A stretch of 64,000 nucleotides of DNA from Rhizophagus clarus (Eukaryota; Glomeromycota; Glomeromycetes; Glomerales; Glomeraceae): NCBI GenBank assembly GCA_015698045.1, contig BLAL01000062.1:248001-312000 (forward strand), given 5' to 3'. This document shows, in pieces, positions 26,445 through 37,112 of this stretch. The translations under genes and the position numbers were made by a program. Each line of letters starts with the position of its first letter. Within the stretch, counting starts at the first letter, position 1. Below the pieces are notes generated by a model, which worked only from the letters and a program-made list of their open reading frames with translations, did no database searches and was not told the origin of the DNA.

Positions 26445-27435
26445 CATTAAAGCTTTTAAAGAAGTTAAAAATCCAGATGGTACATGCAAAATGATTGCTT
26501 ATTTTGAAAGTTAGGAGGATTTACAAAATATCATTAGCAAGGAATTATTTTGGAATGGAACAAAACTTAGTTGGTATCACTATACTATATCATTTTTTAT
26601 TATGTGAAGAAAGAGTAGTCAGTGATCTAATTCTAATAGTTAAGGTAAACCTAACAAATCAAATTAAGATCTACCTTTTAAACATACCAAAGTTAGCTCA
26701 GGATCCAAGTTAGGTACACTTGTAACTGGATCTAATTGTGTTCTTATAAGGAGTCTAAAAAAGGATTCATTCCAATCTTCATCTGAAAATAAACCAGAAG
26801 GGAAGAACAAGAAGAGCCAGAATAAGAATAAAAAGAGTACAGGCACTTCCATCACAAAGAATCTGTCAAAATAACAATTGCATGCTAAGATTGTAGAATT
26901 AAAGACAGTTTTGCTGGATTTTATTCAGAAACAGTTCTAGGATTAGTAATAATTAGTAGAATATTTACTTTGTTTCCTTAGATGAAATAGAATATTTTCT
27001 TTTTTGTTTTCCTTTTACCTTTTATTCTTTTATATATTTTTAGTTTTAATTTTTCAGGCAGATGGTTAAACTGGTCCTTAAATTAAGGGTATTCTTTCAA
27101 TTTTTTGTACAGTGTGCTTAGCATTTTATAATCTATTAAATAAAATTATATGATATCAACACCTTAAAAAAAAAAAAAAAAAAGACTAATCTGATTTAAA
27201 ATTAAATTATAAATTTAGTTATTTAATTTAATTTTTTTGGAATAATTTATTAAACCCCGCTGATCATTCAGCCCAAATTTTTTGAAAGTTTTTTGTGAAC
27301 TTTCCATTAATAACAACATCAGGAAATTTTATAGGGCGAAAAATTGCGTAAGTTTACGATTTTGTAAGTTTACGAAAGTTTATGGCATAATATTTCGAAA
27401 AATTTCGAAATATTACATAAGTTTACAATTTCGTA

Positions 27436-27930
27436 AGATTTATGTGATATTACGGTCAAAATATTACGCAAGTTTTCAATATCGTAAGATTTACGCAATA
27501 TTACGGTCAAAATATTACGCAAGTTTTCAATATCGTAAGATTTACGCAATATTACGGTCAAAATATTTTGAAAATTTACGAGACTGTAAACCTGCGTAAT
27601 ATTACGGTTGAAATATTTTGAAAATTTACGAAACTGTAAACCTGCGTAATATTATGGTCAAAATATTCTGCAAATTTACGAAACTGTAAACCTGCGTAAT
27701 ATTACGGTTGAAATATTTCGAAAATTTACGAGACTGTAAACCTGCGTAATATTATGGTTAAAATATTTCGAAAATTTACGAGATTGTAAATCTGCGTAAT
27801 ATTATGGTTAAAATATTTTGAAAATTTACGAGATTGTAAACCTGCGTAATATTACGGTTAAAATATTTTGAAAATTTACGAGACTGTAAACCTGCGTAAT
27901 ATTACGGTTAAAATATTTCAAAAATTTAAT
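27436..27930. repeat. 50-bp tandem repeat in the left arm of the TIR element
   Basis: About ten head-to-tail units of exactly or nearly 50 bases, with the core CTGTAAACCTGCGTAAT recurring at 27584, 27634, 27684, 27734, 27784, 27834 and 27884 and a slightly different variant to the left (CGTAAGATTTACGCAATATT). Open frames on both strands here only mirror the repeat. Confidence 0.9.
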
Positions 27931-28715
27931 ATTACTATTCGATCGTTAAAGCTGCGTATGCAGTAGAACGTATACAAGGGGCATGTGATACTATTGAATA
28001 ATCAAAAATAATATAAACACCTTTTCTTTTATATAAACACCTTTTTTTTTAAGTTTGGGAAAACAAATTTATTTTTATTTACGAATTTTTTATCATTTAC
28101 AATTTTTATGTTAAAATTAAAGTAAATTCTAATTTTTATTATAACTTAATAAAAAAATACACATTTGATACTTGTTCGCTACTATTTTATAAAATAGTAC
28201 TCAGGCTGTACGGCGTGGACGTCAGTATCAGTCACAGCCCAAAAAAAACGTGAGTCTCCAGCCGATATTTGGTACAGACTGGGCCTAGCTACTCACTTAA
28301 TAAATAAAAAAATAAAAATAATTATCTTCTACGATACGTAGGTAAGTTTCTCCTTCTCCTACGATCGTCACGCGTGACTAAAATTGATCAAATTTATCAA
28401 ATTTAAAACATGAACGTAAATCTTAATTATAAATTTTATTATAGTATAATTACCCGACCTCTCCCAAAATCTCGTTCTAAATTCGCGATAATATCTTTGG
28501 CCGGTACGCGTCCACAGCCGCCGCCCAGGGTTACCATTACGATAAAGGACATAGTTCTAAATATCAAAATCAGTTTGAATATTCGATAAATACATTTAAT
28601 TTATATGAATGTAATTTTATTTATTTACTTACATGGTAATCCCTGACAAGGTTCCTCCACTTTTGGCTGCACTGTTGCCCAGAAACTCTCGTCCGAAATA
28701 TTCTATTTATTCTGA

Positions 28716-30117
28716 TTCAATTAAATGGATTGGTTAATTTGAATTTAAATTCTTACTGGAACGAATTTGCTGATTCTCTTGCGAATTCCGCTCATCACTC
28801 CGATATGGCTCCTCTTTTGCCCGTGGACGCTTACACTTCCTCGCATCCTGTCCGTCTGGTGTATGACAATGTGGTTTGCGAATCTAATCCCAGGCGGCTC
28901 TTCAAGCTCCACTTCCAGGCCACCTTTTTGAAGGACCTTTTATCTCTCAAACGTTTTCAATTTGTATATTGCCTGTATGACAATGACGACTATGTAGTGG
29001 ACTGGAAACTTACCTGGTTTGCTCTTAACTTTTCCCCGGCTCATGATGCTTCCTTCCAGGCTTTTCACGCCGCAAGACATTACACCTTCAAGTTTAAACT
29101 CTTCCTCGATGAGTTGCCTCTACTGGAAAAGTTAAAAGTCACCCGCTCAGATCTTTATATTGATCTTCTTACTTGCCGTTCGTGTCGTGATCGCATGGAG
29201 GACTTGATGCACTTGATCCTCTGCTCTAAACGACGATCTGTCATGCATCAAATATTGCAATCCTATCAAAATCACTTATTCTCCAAGCTTCGTGAAGCTG
29301 GTGAATTGGCTAATCAGGATCCTACACCCTTGCTCAGGCGACTCTCTTCTCTTTCCTGTTGGACCATCTCTTCTTCTAATTGGTCCTCTTACGCGCTCAT
29401 CCGGGGTTGTTTACCTACCATGTTTGTAGACTTATTTGTTGATTTATCTATTCCCAGGACGTCTGCTATGAAGGTCGTAGCTGCGATACATAATAATTTC
29501 ATCCAGAAGCTTAGGACACGCATCTGGAATCCGCGTACTTATGACAAGAGTAAATGGGAAGACGCGATGAACATTACCCTTAAATTGAAAACTACTCCTC
29601 GGCTATCTAATTTGCCTGCCACGTCGTATGTGCCTTTCTCCTCGTTACCTCCTCCGACCCATCTCGTGACTTCACGTGACTCCGAAGTTGATTGGATTAA
29701 GAACTCGATGACTCAAGGTTTGCCATGGTTTAAACATTTGTCGGGTTTTATGGGTCATCTAACGGTGCTACTTAATAACAGCTTTTGCAGGATGGGATGT
29801 CGATTTTTATAGTGGGCGTGTTATCCGTTATTTTGTTAGCATAGTTGCTTCTACTTTGGTTGGAATATATCAAGGGGGAAGATCTAGGGAAATTTAGTGT
29901 AATGCGATTATTCTTTTTAGTTTAATTTTATTACTTTATTTTTACTTAGGAGACTATATAGTTTTGTTTTTAGTTAGTTTTATTTTCTTTTGTTTCTTTT
30001 TATATTATGTAAATTGTATCAAGTTAATAATGATTAATAAAGATAAAGGCTACTATGCCGCGTTTGCCTTGAATTTAAATTCTTTCTTAAAGAAATTATA
30101 GATATTAATCATATGAA
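28716..30117 (+). mobile_element. LINE 3' fragment (end of ORF2 plus 3' UTR)
   Basis: A 5'-truncated non-LTR retrotransposon insertion. Its boundaries are defined by where the Myb/SANT-like frame breaks off and resumes; a weak CTATT repeat is seen at both edges. It carries the last third of an ORF2 (28730-29812) and a 3' UTR of about 300 bases with AATAAAG near 30037. There is no long poly(A). Its GC content is higher than its surroundings, which suggests a younger insertion. Confidence 0.65.
28730..29812 (+). pseudogene. C-terminal part of a LINE ORF2 protein (RNase H end and zinc-knuckle region)
   Basis: An open frame of about 360 codons with no ATG at its head, so it is a truncated coding fragment. 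WNEFADSLAN near the start is the end of an RNase H domain (the N-x-x-AD-x-LA motif). Downstream, CRSCRDRMEDLMHLILC is the C-x2-C-x(8)-H-x4-C pattern found at the C-terminus of many LINE ORF2 proteins. Endonuclease and reverse transcriptase are missing. The frame has no internal stop, so decay since insertion is small. It ends RMGCRFL and a TAG/TGA-rich UTR. Confidence 0.75.
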
Positions 30118-31116
30118 CCTATTGGCAACAGAGTCCCAAAAATCATAGCGGCTTCTACCATTAATATTGTGGTAGGCGCGGTTTCTGTCTTGGCGTATGT
30201 CAACAAGTTCATCCATCATAGCCCAGTTCCAATGGACGTTATAGTGGGAACGACGTGAACGTGTGTGGCGAGGCATTATTAGTTTAGATTTGATTTTTAT
30301 AATTTGATTTTGGGATGAGTAAAAATTTGAAAGAAAGTCGTAAAATGTCACTTTAAATAAAATTTGAACAATACCTCTTTGGTTTGATTTTATTTCTCGT
30401 TTCAATTAAAATTTAATTTATTACACTTTTCATCATTAAACATATTAATTAAATCATGTACATGTTTAATTGTTTTAAATATAAATATCAATATATCATA
30501 TTTAAAAATAAAACAATTTATTATTAGCACATTCTATTGAATTTTAAATATTTCGCATACATTTCTTAAAAAAATTAATTTTTTTTAATCAATTTAATTA
30601 AAAATAATTATATTCTGATTAAATATTTTGCGTACATTTCTTAAAAAAATCATAAAAAAAATCTTGTATATCGTACATGCAATTACTAAATATCATCCCC
30701 TTGTGATAAATAAAAAATTACGCAACACAAATTCAACACAAATTCAACACAAATTTAACAAATTTAACGAAATTTGGCCAAAATTAATAATTTTTTACCA
30801 GAATTATCAACACAAATTGAACACAAATTGAACACAAGTTTCAGTCACGATTTATTTATATCACGCCCGCGTTGTTGATAATTAATCTGCATGATATGAT
30901 TGTGCATACAGTATCGTATTTTCTGGCCAATCAAAATTAGGCTGATCCTTGCATGTGATTTAATCTGCACGCGTTTTTTGTCCTATTTATTTTTTGTCTC
31001 TTTATTTCTTTATTTTTTTGTTCAATATTTTTCTCTTCTTTTTATTATTTCTTTATCCTTTTGTTCAATATTTTTTAATTATATACAGAATATTTACATA
31101 TATTTCATAATTTATT

Positions 31117-31860
31117 GCTTTGCTGGTATAGAAATATTTGTTTATTAATAATAATTATTTCATTATTTTTTACTTCTTTTTTACTTTGTATTGTAATACT
31201 GACAATAATATACATGTTTCCTTTATTTCTTTTTACTTGTACTTTAATACTAACGATCGATACTAATAATACTAATTATGTTTTTTTTACTCCTTTTACT
31301 TAATACTAACAACATGTTTATTTTTTATTTTGTCTCCCCTTTCTTTTATTTTTAGTTTATTCTTTGCAGGTATAGAAATATTTGTTTATTAATACTAATT
31401 ATTTTCGTTTTCTTTTTACCTCTGTTACTTTGTGTCATAATACTAACAATAATATCCATATTTCCTTTATTCCTTTTTACTTTTACTTCAATACTAACGA
31501 TACTAACAATACTAATTATGTTTTTTTTACTCCTTTTACTTAATACCAACAACATGTTTATTTTTCCTCTTTCTTTTATTTTTAGTTTATTCTTTGCAGG
31601 TATAGAAATATTTGTTTATCAATACTAATTGTTTTAATACTAACGCGTTTTTTACCCTAATTGTTACTTTATATCGTAATACTAACAATACTATCTACGT
31701 TTCCTTTTTTCTTTTACTTGTACTTTAATACTAACAATAATATCCATGTTTCTACTGTTTCTTTAACTCTTTTTACTCTAATATTAACAACACTAACAAT
31801 ACTAACAATATTTCTTTTATCTTTATATCTAATACCAACGTTACTATAGCTGTTTCTCTT
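31117..31860. repeat. Tandem repeat of about 230-245 bp
   Basis: The phrase GGTATAGAAATATTTGTTTA recurs at about 31124, 31370 and 31600, and the following ACTAAC/ACTTTATTTC-type text repeats with it. There are three imperfect units inside the 5.1-kb TIR element. Runs of ACTAACAATACTAAC within units look like clustered branch-point-like motifs, but I see no convincing exon. Confidence 0.7.
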
Positions 31861-31989
31861 CTTTTTACATCTAATTGTATCGTTACTCTTTCTTTTTTTA
31901 CTTTTATATATTCTGTATATAGTAATAAATACTTGTAATTTTTTATAATTTAATTCATATTATATCTAATAAAATATACATTATATAAA

Positions 31990-32400
31990 CTTATAGTACA
32001 AAAATGAATTTTGAAACATTACAAAATATTTATGTAAAATTACGAATCGTCAAAATATTTTAAAAAGTTGCGAAATATTACGCAATAAAATTACACAATA
32101 TTACGAACCGTAAAATTATGTATATCGTAATATTTCGAAATATTTTAAAAAGTTACAAAATATTACACTTACGCAAACTTGCGGCGGGTCTGGAAACTTA
32201 CGAAATATTATGTAAAATTACGAAATATTGCGAATGCGTAAAATTACGAAATATTACGAACCGTAAAATTACGAAACTTTGCATATCATAATATTTCGAA
32301 ATATTTTAAAAAGTTACGAAATATTACTCTTCCGCAAACTTGCGGCGGGTCTGGAAACTTACGAAATATTACGATGCGTAATCTTGCGCAACTTTTCGCA
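31990..32400. repeat. Right-arm subterminal repeats of the TIR element
   Basis: Units built from ACGAAATATTACG and TTACGCAAACTTGCGG. The phrase CGCAAACTTGCGGCGGGTCT occurs twice (about 32173 and 32335). They mirror the TTACG-rich left arm. Confidence 0.7.
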
Positions 32401-32439
32401 CTATAAAATTTCCTGATGAACCCACCTTTCTCCACAGAA

Positions 32440-34092
32440 ATGAACGCAGAAACACTAAAAACAATCAAGAAAGCAACTGCAAACTCCTTTAGAAAGAGTC
32501 TTATTGATATTTTCCAAACTATTTACCTTTACTCCCTCAGCTTTGCGAAGGCCTAATGGTGACCACGACTGGAGCAGCTGAGCTTTTCAACAAAGTACCC
32601 CAATATTGACTAGACCCAGGCTTAGCAACAGTAAAACCTAAAGCTTCCCAACAACAAGTGGTAGCTTCTACCATTGTAACCACTATGGCTCACTGGTCTT
32701 TCTCTCTCCTTCTTGAACAGCTTGTTTTCCCCACCTACAACAAGATTGCACGTGAGGTGGATGAGATACTCGAGGCATAAACATTAAGGCACCAATCGGA
32801 AATCGACATGTTGACAGACCAGTTGACTAACACAGGAGCGGCGAATATGCCTGAAGATCATGCAGATTTACCGGATTTGGATATGGAAATGGATCAGATG
32901 CACCAATCAACGTCCTCGACAGCTGATCCCCCCTTCTTCCTCTGGCACAAACACTAACTCCTGGAAACCAGTTTTGACTAAGAATCAAAAGAAAAAGCTG
33001 AAGAAACAAGAGAAACGCGCGAAAAAAGCTAAATTCCTACAGGAAGCTGCCTCACTCAACTCTTCAACTGCATCACCTGATTCTACCCTTGATAGTTAAA
33101 AGCTCATACTCTCACAACCTCCACTACAGCCATCTGTCACTGCCAAGCGTAGCGATAAAAGTGATGATAAAATCGCTTCACTTACAATGAAGAAACACAA
33201 AAATGAGAGTAATACAGGAGACAATAACCTCATAATCACAGGATACCAACCTGGGGAGAACAACAAGAACCTCACCTTGGACCTAGTAGTTTATGACATC
33301 CTGGCCTTATGGACAAATTATCAGCTCCTCAGCGAACTTAATAAATGGGAAAAAGTGGTGTCTGTCAGCACACGAGTGCAAAAGAAATACCAAACAGCAA
33401 GGGTCAGACTCACACCCAATCATAATTGTCTTAAGACATATAATAATGGTGACTGGACAGTTTTCCTCAGCTCTCTTCCTGTACGATGGTTCTCGGCAGC
33501 TTGGTTTCTTTCAGAACGAAAGCAATGCGAAAAATTCCAGGCAGTAATCACAAATATCCCTGAGGATATGACGATTGAGTCACTATTTTCAGAAGGCACT
33601 TCTGGTCCCTTCATCAACGAAAGCAATCTACAATCATTTAAAATAGTTTGAGAACAGGATGGCATTAGGATTCTCATCGGCTACTTCGCAACATGGGATG
33701 CATTGTTCTGTAGGTTAGCCAAGAATCAAATGTGAAAGCAGACGGAATTAGCTTGGTGCAAACATTCCACTCCATCCTTCTGTTCGCCAAGACGACAGCC
33801 TAAGGCTACAGGCTCAGGCTCAAACTCTTCCTCCCACAAGAAGGCGGGTTCCTCCCCAGTAGTTACTGGATCCAATCGCATGCCTCTTGGATCACGCAAG
33901 TCACGTAATAATAACAATCAAGAAAATAATACTAATTCGCTCAATCTTACGCAGTCTCAGAAAACCTCAGGACGTTCAACTTCTTCTAACATGAACAAGG
34001 GATCACGTAAGTCTGGTAATGGGCAACTGGGTAATCTTAATAAGGTGAAAATCAAGCACTTGCTGGAACAGCTCATTAGTTTATGTTGCTAG
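32440..34092 (+). pseudogene. Decayed ORF1-like protein of the 2-kb retroelement
   Basis: An ATG at 32440 opens a frame (NAETLKTIKKATANSFRKSL), soon broken by shifts and stops. Readable blocks follow: VVASTIVTTMAHWSFSLLLE, an acidic stretch (DLPDLDMEMDQM), a Lys-rich stretch (NQKKKLKKQEKRAKKAK), and an uninterrupted block at 33187-33651 that includes NNLIITGYQPGENNKNLTLD and AVITNIPEDMTIESLF and looks like a nucleic-acid-binding fold. After another break come the VTGSN motif, an Asn/Ser linker and the end KVKIKHLLEQLISLCC. I recognise no catalytic domain. Comparing with the inverted copy at 34817-36709 gives the same block order, hence the ORF1-like call. The exact function is unknown. Confidence 0.6.
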
Positions 34093-34381
34093 CATACTAG
34101 AAACAGAAAGTTAGTCATAGACGGGATGTGTACTCCTAGCTAGTTAGTTGTTTTAGGGTAGTTTATTTTCTATAATATTTCTTTTTTCTCTTTCGTCTCT
34201 TTTATTTCCTTATATTAGTAGTAATGTGCTAGGCAGATGGTAAGACGGGTCCTTTGTGGCTCGAAGCAACGTTAATTTGTATTTTACTAGTGGTATGATA
34301 ATGTACCCTTATTTTACATAATAAAATAGAGTGCGGCTCCAACGCCTTCAAAGTTAAAAAAAAAAGGAATAATTTATTAAA

Positions 34382-34801
34382 TTACTTAATTTATTAAAAT
34401 ACTATTAAAAAAAATATTAATTTAAAATTTTTGTAATCTTATTCATTCTTTTACTAAAGTATATTTTTCAGTTTTTTATATATATAGTATATATCAAAAA
34501 AAAACTAAAATTTTAATTATATAATAAAATTAGATTTATATGATCAAATTTGTTTTTAATTTAAAATAAAAAATTAATATAATAATTATTTAAATATAAT
34601 CTATATAATCTAATTTTTATTTAAAATATATTTATTTTTTTAGTTTCAAAGTAAAAAATACAATACTAATAGTACTTATGTACTATTTGTTTGGTAGACG
34701 ATTAATGTTCAAGGTGTTGTTATCTCAAGTGGAAGCAGTATAATCAGTATTATTATATTTTATAGAGTTAAGTTGTTTTCTTTAGTTTTTTTTTTAGATT
34801 T
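34382..34801. other. AT-rich spacer between two retroelement copies
   Basis: Very AT-rich sequence with no repeat or frame that I recognise; it is part of the pre-insertion DNA. Confidence 0.5.
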
Positions 34802-36724
34802 ATAATTTAGGAATCTTTTTTTTTTTTTTTTTTGGTGTTGAAGCTGTACCATCATTTATTAAGTAGGATAGGATTACAAATATAATTACTTCTAACTTGC
34901 TATGAGTACTCCCAGTTCTAAAACCAGTCTAATCATCCACCAAAGAACATTAACAAATTATTAAAAGTATACAGGATAAAAAGGTAGAAAAAAAGAAAAA
35001 TTTTACGAAAAGAAGTAATCTAAGCTGCTAAGTAAATATCTGATCATTTCTTCACTTCAATTTAAGATTACTTGTTAATTCACTCAGGATCTTCTTAATT
35101 GTCTTGACTTCTGCATAAAGGTCACGTTTGGAGATCTTGAATTTGGAGCTATGCCGCTTCGATGATTTCTTAGGCGCCTGCGAATTGGTATTACCTTTTC
35201 GTTGGTATGTCTTTGAATCCTTTATCCTAGGATTTCTTATGTCGGTCTTGTTCGACCCAGTAGCTGGAATAGACTTGGACAATTTATTAGAAGATTTGGT
35301 GTTAACATGATCTCCTTAATTCTTTCGCTTAGCCGAATGGGGGAAAGTGAGACTAATCTTTTGGATTTTATCAGGATTACAGTATATTTGCACCATGAAA
35401 CGTTCTTACCATACCAGAGGGTCAGATTACTAATACACTTCTTAAGTGTTTCCAGGTTTCAAAGTAACTGACAATCTTACACGATCCATCTAGGAATTTT
35501 ATTTTTTTGAACATTTTAACGTTCAATTCACTGAGAAAAGCTAAATATTGAGGTACCATAAGTGAAGCTGTATTCATAAATTCAGGTGAATTATAAATAA
35601 CAGCTTAAAATCTTTCTCTTTCTTTTCATTTAGCAAGATTCTAGATCACTGGAAATTATCGAGTAGGTATACCTGCAAGAGGAGCCATCCACTGTGCTTC
35701 GTAATTCTGGAAGAATTCTGAAATAACTAGCTTGCATCGTACTGTCTTATATTTGCGCTGCATTTGGTCAATATCAATATTACATTACCCCAAGTGGATA
35801 GGTGAGATAATAATTCATAGTTATCTCACTTTGCAGAAACGTCATATATTAGGATATCTTGAACGAACTGGCAACCCTTGGATGTCTGATATCCAGTGAT
35901 GACTTGCACAGCCTCAGCATCTTGCACTTTAAGACATTTTTCTTTACCGGCATGACTGTCTAGTAGCGGTGCGGAAGACTCTTTAACTTTCTTGACCGTG
36001 TCATGTAAAGGCGGAGAGGTGGCTGAGAAGGAGGTGCTTATGTGAACTCTGCCTCAGAGTCATCAGGAGACCAAAAATCTTTGTCAATATCATCATAGGA
36101 TATTGTTATTTACTTCTTTTTCTTCTTTTTGCCTTTGCCTTTAGGCGTAGTTTTGATTAGGCTATTGACAGCCTTTGTGTGAGGTTGCGATATTGTTAAT
36201 TGGTGTGGGTCAGGTGATGAAATATCCATATCCATCTCCTGTGTAAGGGCCAAATCTGGGGTGTTCGACACATTGTTTACACACCCTAAAATTGGAGACT
36301 CTGGCTTTTTGGGATACCAAGACCTAACGGTTGCGAGAGTCGAAGTAAGGTGGTGAGAGAAGCATCGCAAGCTCTTCATTAAGCTTCTTTTCTGTGACCT
36401 GTTGTATTATAGGTTTAAGTGCAGCATGCTTAGCGTAGTACTCTCATTGAGTAGCTTTTTTCCACTCGGCTATACCAGTCTTGTTAAGTATTATGTGCAG
36501 GTTTATGTCTTGAGAGAAAGCAAAAGACCTATAAAATAAAGTTATAAAATGTTGTGTGAACTCGTCGTATGTTTTGTATGTACATGTTTCTTGTGAAGAA
36601 GTCATGACTATATGTGTTTTGTATTCAGAAAACGCGTTGAAAATAATAAATTTTTTTTTTAAAAAATTTTTTGCAGAAATTTGGTTTAGTATATTAACGG
36701 AAAGAGTTGATAATTTAGGAATCT
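34802..36724 (-). mobile_element. ORF1-like retroelement copy in inverse orientation (34817-36709), 15-bp target-site duplications
   Basis: ATAATTTAGGAATCT is present at 34802-34816 and again at 36710-36724. A poly(T) run (poly(A) on the minus strand) abuts the left copy, and the minus-strand 3' end reads GCTTCAACACC before it, like the TCAACACCTT end at 27160. The 1.9-kb length matches the 2.0 kb of the 27255-34365 copy without its insertion, so this is probably full length. No ORF2 or reverse transcriptase is present. Confidence 0.8.
35052..36605 (-). pseudogene. ORF1-like protein of the inverse retroelement copy, decayed
   Basis: The minus-strand frame opens at 36605 (TSSQETCTYKTYDEFTQHF) and ends at 35052. 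Readable blocks: an N-terminal helical part to about 36444, an acidic segment (EMDMDISSPDPH) and a Lys tract (KGKGKKKKKK) at 36379-36110, and a C-terminal basic tail (36-mer region from 35282, with ATGSN, SSKRHSSKFKISKRDLYAEV and the final helix TIKKILSELTSNLKLK). The middle is broken by several shifts and stops. Block order equals that of 32440-34092, though the N-terminal parts differ clearly, so they may belong to different subfamilies. Confidence 0.6.
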
Positions 36725-37112
36725 GCAATTATATTTATGTTTTAGTTTATTTTTATTCTAATTTTTATTTGACTGGGCCTCACAACCCACATCTTGTATA
36801 TGGCTTATTCATCTTACTCGTCAATTATAAATAAAATTTTTTTTTATTAATTAAAAATATAATACTAAATTATTTTATATTTGTAAAATAATAATATTTA
36901 AATTACAAATATTTTATATTTCATAATATATAATACCATATTTTTCTAAAATTAAACACCATTTTTTTGCAAGGATTTTAATTAAAAAGTTAAGAAGATA
37001 CTTAATTTTGAAAGTTTTTTTATTAGTATTTCATATATGATTTTTTTAATAAAACTTGAAAAGTTTAAGATAGTGCTTAATTTCAGGTAGTGTTTAATTT
37101 TAGAAAAATATA
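36725..37112. other. AT-rich spacer containing a short inverted-repeat unit
   Basis: At 36938-36959 and 37090-37111 two 22-base arms are exact reverse complements (arm sequence begins ATATTTTTCTAAAATTAAAC). The unit spans 174 bases and abuts the left end of the large element at 37113. It could be a small MITE, or a remnant of one. The rest of the spacer shows nothing. Confidence 0.55.

Larger units (their letters stand above)
24081..27183 (+). mobile_element. 5'-truncated ORF1-like retroelement copy, split by an hAT-like insertion
   Basis: The host copy consists of 24081-24199 plus 26453-27183. Bridging the insertion at its 8-bp duplication restores reading from ...EHLTNFINSLSIK into AFKEVKNPDGTCKMIAYF. 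The restored segment is followed by in-frame stops and shifts, and later by a basic tail that starts with the VTGSN motif, also seen as VTGSN near 33870 and ATGSN in the copy at 34817-36709. The 3' UTR contains CAGGCAGATGGTTAAACTGG, matched by AGGCAGATGGTAAGACGGG at 34233-34251, and ends TCAACACCTT plus poly(A) at 27167-27183. It is a decayed pseudogene copy. I could not find its target-site duplication. Confidence 0.7.
28322..30276 (-). pseudogene. Myb/SANT-like DNA-binding protein gene of the TIR element, split by a LINE fragment
   Basis: A minus-strand frame starts at 30276 and runs to about 30118: a basic start (PRHTRSRRSHYNVHWNW), then DELVDIRQDRNRAYHNINGR and SRYDFWDSVANRF, where the LINE sequence interrupts it. 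Reading resumes at 28715-28633 (RIFRTRVSGQQCSQKWRNLV, RDYH), then probable exons 28556-28454 (NYVLYRNGNPGRRLWTRTGQ, RYYREFRTRFWERS) and 28377-28322, ending in an Arg-rich tail (RDDRRRRRNLPTYRRR) and a stop. The tryptophan/GR-S/C-x-x-KW pattern is typical of the Myb/SANT-like (MADF-related) domains that accompany several DNA transposons. The role is inferred: binding the element's subterminal repeats. With the insertion, the gene cannot be expressed whole. Confidence 0.65.
27317..32418. mobile_element. 5.1-kb terminal-inverted-repeat element nested in the retroelement
   Basis: The left end reads CATCAGGAAATTTTATAG, then GGCGAAAAATTGCG; the right end inverted reads CATCAGGAAATTTTATAG, then TGCGAAAAGTTGCG. 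The flanking dinucleotide is AA on both sides (27315-27316, 32419-32420). Both arms continue into subterminal repeats of TTACG/CGTAA type. The only recognisable own gene is the minus-strand Myb/SANT-like gene at 28322-30276. The superfamily is not clear; the 37113-45452 element has the same terminal CATCAGGAA. Confidence 0.8.
27239..34381 (+). mobile_element. ORF1-like retroelement (27255-34365) with 16-bp target-site duplications
   Basis: GGAATAATTTATTAAA occurs exactly at 27239-27254 and again at 34366-34381, right after a poly(A) tail (34356-34365). The element proper is therefore 27255-34365. Removing the 5.1-kb insertion at 27317-32418 leaves about 2.0 kb: a short 5' UTR (27255-27316), a decayed ORF1-like frame (32440-34092) and a 3' UTR containing AGGCAGATGGTAAGACGGG, AATAAAATAG and GGCTCCAACGCCTTCA before the poly(A). 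A duplication of this length with poly(A) fits target-primed reverse transcription (LINE-type machinery). Confidence 0.8.

Noticed and set aside
27282..27599. Open frames on both strands with repeated YYASFQYRKIYAIL-like or similar text
   Set aside because: They only translate the 50-bp tandem repeat; both strands are open because the repeat length and composition lack stops.
27436..27930. CRISPR-like array
   Set aside because: Units are contiguous near-identical 50-mers without unique spacers, in a fungal transposon arm.
28730..29812. An intact host gene of 360 codons
   Set aside because: No ATG start, RNase H end and LINE-type zinc knuckle motif at the expected spacing, and a 5'-truncated insertion context.
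33726..34092. Separate small genes on either strand
   Set aside because: Pieces of the decayed ORF1-like protein or its antisense.
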